From positions 1-41,000 of IMG/VR virus record IMGVR_UViG_3300034062_002216: DNA of 41,000 bases. One strand, written 5' to 3'. Source of the stretch: a virus. Below the pieces are notes generated by a model. It searched no databases. It was given only the letters and a program-made list of their open reading frames with translations, and had not been told where the DNA came from. Below, piece after piece: positions 35,187-41,000 of this stretch. A program made the translations under genes and the position numbers. Numbering within the stretch: position 1 is the first letter of the stretch; each line of letters starts with the position of its first letter.

Positions 35187-35692
35187 GAGACGGTTCCCTC
35201 GCCGATGAGGACGATTTCGTAGGTTGCGCCGGGGGCGCCCGACACCCGCAGCTTGTTGCCCGCGGCCACTGCAATTCCGGCCGCCGACGGGTCGCAGACG
35301 AACACGGCGGCGCCCTTGGATAGCGTGTACCCGCTGTCAAACGATGTTGGGGTTCCCGTCCACGGCGATGACGGTGCCACATCGCCCTGCTGGTCGCGCC
35401 CCAGAGAAATGCCGCCGTCTGCCGCCGAGGTGTTCCTGATGTACAGAGCCTTGATCGACGAGAAGGCGACGGTTCCTCGATCGTCGGCCAATGCGGTCAG
35501 GACGAGGTCGTCGACCTCGCTGACGCCGATGGCCCTGGTGCCGCTCCAGGTGACCTGCGCCTGGTTGGCGGCTGTGCCATTGCTGAAGAACGCCGCGAAC
35601 GTCGCCGGCGTGACCCGCATCTGAGTCGACATTTCGTCGCTGGTCGTCTCGTGCGACACCAGAGACAAGGAAGCCTGCGCTGTCAGCGGCAT
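35183..35692 (-). CDS. Beta-rich structural protein, paralog 1
   Basis: A 169-residue protein. ALYIRNTSAADGGISLGRDQ, FVCDPSAAGIAVAAGNKLRV and the end SGAPGATYEIVLIGEGTVS match segments of the protein encoded just upstream (35694-36182), namely CVRNLSSSNAIGMTAGW and LRIGGPSGTEYEIHIMGN. The two are therefore tandem paralogs. The position within the head-tail connector block suggests decoration or connector-associated roles; no named family. Confidence 0.75.
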   Translation of the reverse strand: MPLTAQASLSLVSHETTSDEMSTQMRVTPATFAAFFSNGTAANQAQVTWSGTRAIGVSEVDDLVLTALADDRGTVAFSSIKALYIRNTSAADGGISLGRDQQGDVAPSSPWTGTPTSFDSGYTLSKGAAVFVCDPSAAGIAVAAGNKLRVSGAPGATYEIVLIGEGTVS

Positions 35693-35693
35693 A

Positions 35694-36182
35694 TCAGTTC
35701 CCCATGATGTGGATTTCGTATTCCGTCCCGCTCGGGCCGCCGATCCGCAGGAGGCTTCCGCCGGTCGTGGTGGCGAACCCCGTCGAGTTTGGGCAGGAGA
35801 GCAGGAACGAACCCAGCGGGCGGATCGGGTAGCCCCGCAGCGACAGCGAGCCGAGGTTGACCATCGGCGAGAAGTTCCACGAGACGACGTCGGTGGCGAA
35901 GTTTCTGAACTCCGCGCCGTTCCATCCTGCGGTCATCCCGATGGCGTTGGACGACGACAGATTCCTGACGCACAGCACCTTGACGTTGGACACGCCGGCC
36001 GCCGACAGGTCGATGTCGTCGTGGCCTTCAGCGCCGCACGCTCTGCGGTCGCTCCACACCACGGTGCAGTCGCCGACGTCCAGCACGAACCGGAGTGGGT
36101 GGTTCTTGATCGACGACGTCAGGCCGCTGGTGACGACTTCCCTGGCGTCGATGTCAACCGCCACCGCGGCCTCGACGCTCAT
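35694..36182 (-). CDS. Beta-rich structural protein, paralog 2
   Basis: A 162-residue protein starting at ATG 36182, overlapping the gp6-like stop as ATGA. It contains FVLDVGDCTVVWSDRRACGA, GHDDIDLSAAG, VLCVRNLSSSNAIGMTAGW and ends GGPSGTEYEIHIMGN. It is a paralog of the next gene downstream. It carries a few cysteines, unlike its neighbour. Probably a virion protein; the exact location is unknown. Confidence 0.75.
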   Translation of the reverse strand: MSVEAAVAVDIDAREVVTSGLTSSIKNHPLRFVLDVGDCTVVWSDRRACGAEGHDDIDLSAAGVSNVKVLCVRNLSSSNAIGMTAGWNGAEFRNFATDVVSWNFSPMVNLGSLSLRGYPIRPLGSFLLSCPNSTGFATTTGGSLLRIGGPSGTEYEIHIMGN

Positions 36183-36832
36183 CTGTACCCGCCCCAGCCG
36201 CTCGCGGCGAGCAGCGTGTCGAAGGTGCCGGGGATGGTGACCATCTGGAGGTTCGCGGCCGTCACCGGCTCCCGGTTGGCGTACCAGTGGGCCACGAGGA
36301 GCAGAATGAGGTGCCGGAGGGTGGCTGGGCAGTTGGCCCCGCTGGCCCCGTAGCCGGCCGTCCAGCGCACGGTGACGCTGTTCTCGTCGCCCCGTACCGC
36401 CGGCCACACGCCGGAGTACAGCGGGTAGATGCGGCCTGGGGTGACGTAGGAGTCGGCCTGGAAGCCGGCCACGCTCGTGATGGTGTTGTTGGTGCCGCCC
36501 TCGTCGCGGTAGATGACGGTGACGGTCTGAGCCGCCATCGGCGGGCGCGGCAGCGTCAGTTCCCACAAGGGAAAGCAGTCGTAGCGAGCCTCCCAGACGG
36601 TCGTGATCATCGAAATGTCGAGGATGTCCTCGACATACAGCCTGGCCGCCGTGATCAGCGTAGACAGGTAGGCATTGTCGTCGTCGATGTCGACGCGGCA
36701 GTGGGCCTTCGCTTCGGCGAGCGTCACGGGCTCGACGGCCGGCTCGGTGAACCGCCGCAAGCTGCGATACGGCGTGATGCCGACGCTCGGCGTCTCAGGC
36801 GTGACGTAGACGATTCCTGCCCCGGTGGTCAT
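36179..36832 (-). CDS. HK97 gp6-like head-tail connector protein
   Basis: A 217-residue protein with PVTLAEAKAHCRVDIDDDNA, YLSTLITAARLYVEDILDIS, then LPRPPMAAQTVTVIYRDEGG and VTVRWTAGYGASGANCPATL, RHLILLLVAHWYANREPV. This is the gp6-like/QLRG connector family: E-A-K-x-H-x-R-x-D, two helices, then P-x-x-x-x-x-A-I-x-x-L-V-x-H-W-Y-x-N-R-E. These proteins form a ring under the portal. The order connector, adaptor, gp10-type, terminator is the classic HK97 order. Confidence 0.9.
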   Translation of the reverse strand: MTTGAGIVYVTPETPSVGITPYRSLRRFTEPAVEPVTLAEAKAHCRVDIDDDNAYLSTLITAARLYVEDILDISMITTVWEARYDCFPLWELTLPRPPMAAQTVTVIYRDEGGTNNTITSVAGFQADSYVTPGRIYPLYSGVWPAVRGDENSVTVRWTAGYGASGANCPATLRHLILLLVAHWYANREPVTAANLQMVTIPGTFDTLLAASGWGGYR

Positions 36833-37026
36833 GGCTGCCTCTTCCTTGGCTTCCTGTCGATCGTTGCCCGTTCAGCCCGCTGCTCGACGGCGGCCGTCTC
36901 GACGACGCGCTCCTCGACCGGGACGACCAGCCCGCGGGCGACGAAGATGCGTGCCGCACCGTCGCCCCACTCGAACTCCTGGCCGACCTTGTAGCCGCCG
37001 AACGCCTTCGCGACGCGAACCTTCAT
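36829..37026 (-). CDS. Small basic protein before the connector gene
   Basis: A 65-residue protein: MKVRVAKAFGGYKVGQEFEW, then GDGAARIFVARGLVVPVEER and a basic tail ending RKPRKRQP. The first half (V-G-x-E-F-E-W-x-x-G-x-A-x-x-F-x-x-R-G-L-V) is a small motif frequently placed next to gp6-like genes in phages. ATG at 37026 overlaps the glycosyltransferase stop as ATGA; the in-frame start at 37041 lies inside that gene. Confidence 0.75.
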   Translation of the reverse strand: MKVRVAKAFGGYKVGQEFEWGDGAARIFVARGLVVPVEERVVETAAVEQRAERATIDRKPRKRQP

Positions 37027-37748
37027 TTTACGATCCCCCATGCCCGCTCATGCGGAGTGCCGCTCGACCAGTAGTCGGTCGTGTGCTGCTGCACCTTGCC
37101 GCCCGCGTCCTGCCTGGACGGCCAGGTGATCATCAACTCGGCGTGGCCGATGCTGATCTGGGTCGCCATGCCCAGCGTGTTGCCGGCCTTCGCCCACGCC
37201 CGCCAGAAGTAGATGTCCTCGTCCACATGGCCGCCCGTCCACTCGCCCTTGTCGTTGGCGTGGGCCAGGAACCACGGCTTCTCGACCTTCTTGAGAGCCG
37301 CCGTGCGGAACAGGGTGCAGCCGAAGTGGGCCGTCTCGACCCGCTGGACGGGCTTCGCGAACCAGTCGTCCTCGACGGAAGTCTTGTCCTCCGGGGCGAC
37401 GCCGGGGAGGGCGAACATCACCGAACTGCTCTCCCGCTTCTGTTGCAGCGGGGCGATGGCGTCCACGCCGGAGAAGTAGAGCAGCGTCATCAGCGCCTCG
37501 ACGGTGCGAGGGGTGAAGACGCTGTCGTAGTCGATCGTCAGGATGACGTCGTAGTCGTCGATGACGCTCTCCATCGACCTCTGGACGCATTGGCCCCAGA
37601 ACGCACCGGAGTGCTTGACGATGGGAATCTTGTGAGGCGTCAGCGCCTGCGAGACGCAGAAGAAGTTGTCAGTGAAGCCGAGGCGAGGGGTGCTCATCAG
37701 AGCAACGACCTTCGCCTCGGCTTCGCACTGACCTACACGCAGCAACAT
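37023..37748 (-). CDS. Glycosyltransferase in the head gene cluster
   Basis: A 241-residue GT-A-type glycosyltransferase. The N-terminus LVALMSTPRLGFTDNFF-type strand (KVVALMSTPRLGFT) precedes DDYDVILTIDYDSVFTPRTV with the metal-binding DYD, then FGCTLFRTAALKKVEKPWF and HVDEDIYFWRAWAKAG. The DED is a plausible acceptor- or base-binding acidic motif. It lies between the small head protein and the connector genes, so its product may glycosylate virion proteins or host glycans; the substrate is unknown. The Shine-Dalgarno site is part of a hairpin (separate entry). Confidence 0.88.
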   Translation of the reverse strand: MLLRVGQCEAEAKVVALMSTPRLGFTDNFFCVSQALTPHKIPIVKHSGAFWGQCVQRSMESVIDDYDVILTIDYDSVFTPRTVEALMTLLYFSGVDAIAPLQQKRESSSVMFALPGVAPEDKTSVEDDWFAKPVQRVETAHFGCTLFRTAALKKVEKPWFLAHANDKGEWTGGHVDEDIYFWRAWAKAGNTLGMATQISIGHAELMITWPSRQDAGGKVQQHTTDYWSSGTPHERAWGIVK

Positions 37749-37752
37749 GGGA

Positions 37753-37770
37753 CGCTCCTTGTGAGGAGCG
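37753..37770 (-). promoter_or_regulatory. Hairpin occluding the glycosyltransferase ribosome site
   Basis: On the mRNA, CGCTCCT-CACA-AGGAGCG forms a perfect 7-bp stem with a 4-base loop, four bases before the ATG at 37748. The 3' arm AGGAGCG is the Shine-Dalgarno sequence itself, so the fold would hide it. Confidence 0.5.
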
Positions 37771-37827
37771 GGCGCGCCTCATGCGCCTTTGTCGGCCGTC
37801 CTTGGCCGTCCCGCATGGAATACGGGA

Positions 37828-38271
37828 TCAGCCTCGAACCAGACCGATGACGTTGGCCTGGGCCGCGTTTTCGGGCGACACCTCGGCGCGACCAAGCCGG
37901 CCGACGATCGCCACGGTGGCAGAGGCACCTGGGGTGTAGGACACCTTCAGGTATCGCTTCTTCGCCTTCGTGTCGATGTCCATCTTGAGGATGGACGCCG
38001 AGCCGGTCGCGGAAACCGCGATCGCGGGGATCGAGAAGCCGCCGCTGCCGCCGCCGACGAGGGCGGTGACGTTGGAGTAGGACGAGTTGTCGTCCGACTC
38101 CTCGACCTTCACCGCGTTGGCGAAGACCGTGCTGGCGTTCGACGCGCGGATGACGGTCACGCTGGCGTGATCGTATCCGAGGGTGTCGATCGTCAGCGTG
38201 GCGGTCGCCGTCGCGCCGACAGCCGCCGTGGGGAGTTCGGCGACGACCCGATGGTTCTGAGCGTGAATCAT
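37828..38271 (-). CDS. Small head protein after the major capsid gene
   Basis: A 147-residue beta-rich protein: MIHAQNHRVVAELPTAAVGA, TIDTLGYDHASVTVIRASNA, then VEESDDNSSYSNVTALVGGG and YLKVSYTPGASATVAIVGRL. L-G-Y-D-x-A-x-V-x-V...x-L-x-E-S-D-D-x-x-x-F/Y-x-x-V-T is a common pattern for small proteins directly after capsid genes in phage. A role as head decoration or cement protein is plausible. An AGGAG site lies upstream of the ATG. Confidence 0.8.
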   Translation of the reverse strand: MIHAQNHRVVAELPTAAVGATATATLTIDTLGYDHASVTVIRASNASTVFANAVKVEESDDNSSYSNVTALVGGGSGGFSIPAIAVSATGSASILKMDIDTKAKKRYLKVSYTPGASATVAIVGRLGRAEVSPENAAQANVIGLVRG

Positions 38272-38292
38272 CTGCTAGGTGCTCCTGTTAGA

Positions 38293-39636
38293 TCACGAGG
38301 CCGCCGACTTGAGGGCGACCACGGGGCCGGCCTCGCTCGTCGAGCCGAGGGTGTGGTGGTTGATGTCGAACCGCATGGTGCCCTGGAGCAGCACCTGATC
38401 GGTGGTGGCGTAGACCTGGTCGTACAGCCGCACCGAGAAGTCACGCCGCTTGGCGTAGATGCTCGAGAGGCCGAGGTTGCCGAAGAGCACCTTGACCTTG
38501 CTGGTGTCAGCGCCGAGGGTGCTGTTCATCACATGCACCATCCGCACCGGGTAGCCGAGGAACGTCTCGCCGGCCGCCGACCCGATCTCGCTGACGGTGT
38601 TGCCACCGGCGGCGTACTTCAGGCGAGCGATGCTGGCGGCGTAGCCGGCGGGGCTGACGTACCAGGCCGCGCCCTGGCGGGCGTAGATCGGCAGCTTGCC
38701 CATCGCACCGAGGAAGTCCTCGAGGTCGAGCGTCTCGAAGCCGGTGTTGCCGCTGGCGGCGGTGTGAACCGACGCCGTGTGGCTGCCGTTGTCGATCTTC
38801 GACACGATGCCGCGGATGCCGCCGAAGCTCGAGCTGCCGTCGCCGATCCACCCGCAGGTGTCGACGGTGTAGGCCAGCGAGGTGCTGAACTCCTGGGCAC
38901 AGGCGTCGGCGATCGACACCACGGCGTCCTCGACGACCTCGGAACTCATCCGGCAGGCCACCGCGAGCTTCTTGGCCGTCAGCGAGACGTTGCCGTAGGT
39001 CGGCTCGCTCTCGGTGATGGCAGAGCCTTCGCCGATGAAGTAGGCCGACGTCCCGGTGAGCCGCTTGGGGATCACCAGGGTGTCACGGGCCATCGACACG
39101 TTCTCGGCGGCGCCGGGGAAGGTGCCGTAGGTTTCGACGAGCCGGATCACGCGGGCGGCGAACTCCTCGGGGACGAGAGCGCCACCGGCCGAGTTGCTGC
39201 CCTCGTTGAGGGCGCGGCCCTCGACGCCGTGGTCACGGCACCACCGGAGGTCGTCGGCGTTTTTGAACACGACGCCGCGAATCCACCGGCCGCAGCGGTA
39301 CGCCTGCTCGACGGCCTCGGGGCTGTCGTTGAAGGCCCGCAGGCTCGTGTGATGCGGGTAGATCGCCCGAATCTCGGTCTTCTTGGGCTGCTCCGGCTCG
39401 ACGGCCACCGGGGTCGGCGCGGGGGCGGCCTTCTCGACCACCGAACGCAGTTCCGCCTCCTTGGCGGCGAGCTTGCCCTCGAACTCGAGGTCGGTCTTGA
39501 CGGTGTCGCACTCGTCGGAGAGCCGACGAAGCTCGGAGGTCTGGTCTTCCGACCGCTCGGCCACAGAGGCCAGTTCGTTCATCCGCGCGGCGATGGCCGC
39601 GGCACGATCCTGAAGACGCTTGAGGTTGCTCGCCAT
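38293..39636 (-). CDS. HK97-type major capsid protein with scaffold domain
   Basis: A 447-residue major capsid protein. The first about 110 residues form a charged coiled coil (LKRLQDRAAAIAARMNELAS, LRRLSDECDTVKTDLEFEGK), the delta/scaffold domain normally removed by the prohead protease. The mature part follows RAL-x-x-G-S-x-S-A-G-G-A-L-V-P-E-E-F-x-x-x-V-I-R-L at about residues 168-190, with ACRMSSEVVEDAVVSIADAC, WIGDGSSSFGGIRGIVSKI, and the C-terminal AKRRDFSVRLYDQVYATTDQ. The ATG at 39636 with a GGAG site is preferred over 39735. Capsid cross-linking residues were not examined. Confidence 0.95.
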   Translation of the reverse strand: MASNLKRLQDRAAAIAARMNELASVAERSEDQTSELRRLSDECDTVKTDLEFEGKLAAKEAELRSVVEKAAPAPTPVAVEPEQPKKTEIRAIYPHHTSLRAFNDSPEAVEQAYRCGRWIRGVVFKNADDLRWCRDHGVEGRALNEGSNSAGGALVPEEFAARVIRLVETYGTFPGAAENVSMARDTLVIPKRLTGTSAYFIGEGSAITESEPTYGNVSLTAKKLAVACRMSSEVVEDAVVSIADACAQEFSTSLAYTVDTCGWIGDGSSSFGGIRGIVSKIDNGSHTASVHTAASGNTGFETLDLEDFLGAMGKLPIYARQGAAWYVSPAGYAASIARLKYAAGGNTVSEIGSAAGETFLGYPVRMVHVMNSTLGADTSKVKVLFGNLGLSSIYAKRRDFSVRLYDQVYATTDQVLLQGTMRFDINHHTLGSTSEAGPVVALKSAAS

Positions 39637-39801
39637 GATGGCCTGCTCCGTATTGAGCCGGCCAGGCGGGCATGGAGATGCGCGACGGCCGGCGGGGTGT
39701 TGATCCCGCAAGCGCGCCGCGCCTTGCATCCGCAAGACACTCGCACTGCTCTCGCGACATCCATCGCGAGCATTGTGTCTACTTGTAGGCTACCGCGTCG
39801 A
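39637..39801 (-). promoter_or_regulatory. Capsid gene leader: promoter and hairpins
   Basis: This 165-base gap between protease and capsid genes has on the minus strand a -35-like TTGCAC (39816-39811, inside the protease 3' end), an 18-base spacer and -10 TAGCCT (39792-39787, in GTAGCCTAC). It is followed by hairpins CTCGCGA/TCGCGAG with a 6-base loop (39751-39770) and CTTGC/GCAAG with a 4-base loop (39723-39736). No convincing gene is present. The layout suggests extra transcription of the capsid gene from a structured leader. Confidence 0.45.
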
Positions 39802-41000
39802 CTACTTGCCGTGCAACGGAGTCGACATGATCGCTGCCTTCAGCGCCGCCGCCTTGCCGATGTAGTCGGTGGTGTCGGCCATCGATCGCGACGCTTCGGC
39901 CTCGAGTTGCTTCACCTTCCTGGCGGCGAAGTTCTTCGCCGGCGTGCCACCCCACAGAAGCCACGCAACGAATCCAGGCTTCTCGGCGCCGGGCGTGTCC
40001 CAGCCCGCGGACTTGCTCGCCGACTCGTGCCGCGAGAACCACGCATTCATCTCGCGAACCCAGTCAGGATTCATCTCTTCGCGGCGGGCGAGGCGGTTCG
40101 CGCGGGCGACCGTCTCGGGCTTCAGCCCGTCGCCGCTCTTGCCCTCTTCGTGCAGCCGCAGGCCGCGCTTCGCCGCCGCGGCCATGCCGGCCGTCGGCTT
40201 GAGGCTGACGGCGCGCTCGTCGTCGTCCATGGGCTCCGAGACGTCGGCGTGGGCCTGGAGGTCGGACATCTTCCGCCCTGTGAACAGGTCGGTTTCCTCC
40301 CATCCGCCGTCTTCCGACTCCCAGATGCGGACGAGGGCCGCTGGATCGTCGGCCGTGGCCTCGAGCGAGTACTCCGATCCCTCGTCGCCCAGGCGCCCCT
40401 CGGTCATAACGTGCTCGACGCGGCCGACGCCGCCGTCCCACGCCACGAAGTCGCCCTCGGCGAAGATGGTCGCCGCGGCCCGAACCTCGGCCGGTTCAGG
40501 CTGCGGCGACTCGGCGGTCTTCGCCATGTCCAGGGCTCGCTTGCTGACGTAAGTCTCCGTCGCCAGGTAGGCGGGGTTGTCCACGGGGCCGGCGTCGCCG
40601 AGGAAGTCGAAGCCCCGGATTTCACGCACCATCCGGCCGCGGTCGTCCTTGTACCAGCGCTCTTTGTCGCCCTTGGTACGGAACGCGAAGCTCGATCCGC
40701 GAACGTCGTTTCTCTCGATCAATTCGACGACGTCAGCGGCCGATCGGGGCGGCGAAATCTCGTACCGCAGGCCGCGGGCGTCGGAGAAGAGCCGCATCGT
40801 GCCGCTGGACGTCCGGCCGATCACGCGCTCGTGGTTGTACTTGCCGAAAACGTCGGGGTTCGACCCCAGGACGTCGTCGAAGGCGCCGGGGAGAATCCGC
40901 TCCACGAAGCCTCCCAAGTCCTGCGAGTCGGAGTTGTAGACGGCCGCGTAGCCGCGAATGACCGTGCGGCCATTCTCGTCTTCCTTGACCTCGAGGCCCG
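39802..41000 (-). CDS. Prohead serine protease (partial) with C-terminal extension
   Basis: The gene is cut by the right edge; about 398 residues are visible. The start of the visible part reads GLEVKEDENGRTVIRGYAAV, then GGFVERILPGAFDDVL, FGKYNHERVIGR and DVVELIERNDVRGSSFAFRT. This is the HK97 prohead protease (U35-type), with H in YNHE and S in RGSSFAF as likely catalytic residues. After about residue 165 come a charged region (FVAWDGGVGRVEHVMTEGRL...GRKMSDLQAH) and a helix-rich domain (MAAAAKRGLRLHEEGKSGDG to FVAWLLWGGTPAKNFAARKV), both found as fused or separate modules in phages. It should trim the capsid scaffold during head maturation. Confidence 0.92.
   Translation of the reverse strand, partial: GLEVKEDENGRTVIRGYAAVYNSDSQDLGGFVERILPGAFDDVLGSNPDVFGKYNHERVIGRTSSGTMRLFSDARGLRYEISPPRSAADVVELIERNDVRGSSFAFRTKGDKERWYKDDRGRMVREIRGFDFLGDAGPVDNPAYLATETYVSKRALDMAKTAESPQPEPAEVRAAATIFAEGDFVAWDGGVGRVEHVMTEGRLGDEGSEYSLEATADDPAALVRIWESEDGGWEETDLFTGRKMSDLQAHADVSEPMDDDERAVSLKPTAGMAAAAKRGLRLHEEGKSGDGLKPETVARANRLARREEMNPDWVREMNAWFSRHESASKSAGWDTPGAEKPGFVAWLLWGGTPAKNFAARKVKQLEAEASRSMADTTDYIGKAAALKAAIMSTPLHGK

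Noticed and set aside
34099-35382. A 427-residue version of the gp10-type protein starting at 35382
   Set aside because: The extra N-terminal part runs antiphase through the adaptor gene and is Arg/Pro/Ser-rich; the ATG at 34869 overlaps the adaptor stop as expected.
39579-39773. A 64-codon frame in the gap before the capsid gene
   Set aside because: Its composition is Arg/Ala/Ser-rich with no pattern, it overlaps the capsid start out of frame, and the region is better explained as a promoter and hairpin leader.

Overview
The window is one continuous stretch of a tailed-phage (or prophage) genome: densely packed, GC-rich, with most genes on the minus strand joined by ATGA, GTGA or TGATG overlaps. 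The head and tail genes are those of a siphovirus with an HK97-type capsid and a long non-contractile tail (tape measure of 1293 residues, no sheath gene). Three things suggest a planctomycete host: the type of tyrosine recombinase, the TatA sequence, and small proteins ending in an LTDEER-type module. This is an inference, because no bacterial chromosome is visible. Terminase and portal genes are not seen and probably lie beyond the right edge, where the prohead protease gene is cut.

Reading the minus strand from the right: prohead protease (partial), major capsid protein, a small head protein, a glycosyltransferase, gp6-type connector, two paralogous beta-rich proteins, head-tail adaptor, HK97 gp10-type protein, DUF3168-type tail terminator, two paralogous tail-tube candidates, a tail assembly chaperone pair with a lambda G/GT-like slippery site, tape measure, distal tail proteins (one extremely cysteine-rich), a metallopeptidase-like protein, a metallophosphoesterase, dCMP deaminase and dNMP kinase, then small structural proteins and a LamG-like tail fibre (19.4-21.1 kb).

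At 18.0-19.2 kb two plus-strand genes (a small unknown protein and the integrase) converge on the tail-fibre operon. They diverge from a replication block (10.4-17.9 kb): duplicated-HTH protein, SNF2-type helicase, coiled-coil protein, a replication-associated protein of unknown function, primase-polymerase, UvrD-like helicase and a zinc-ribbon protein. The divergent control region holds two palindromes, one overlapping a predicted integrase promoter.

From 10.4 kb to the left edge is an accessory region of small genes. It contains a phage csrA with its own promoter and a hairpin that looks like a CsrA autoregulatory site; a tatA gene directly after a gene whose product starts with a twin-arginine-like signal; a tRNA-like RNA with oversized loops; a cytosine-5 DNA methyltransferase; a GNAT-like protein; an HNH nuclease among four paralogous small proteins; a VRR-NUC nuclease; and a glycan-modification cluster (FkbM-type methyltransferase and two glycosyltransferases). 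The csrA and tatA modules are the strongest candidates for undescribed phage biology: a translation regulator and an export component that the phage seems to carry to reprogram its host. No endolysin or confident holin was recognised.
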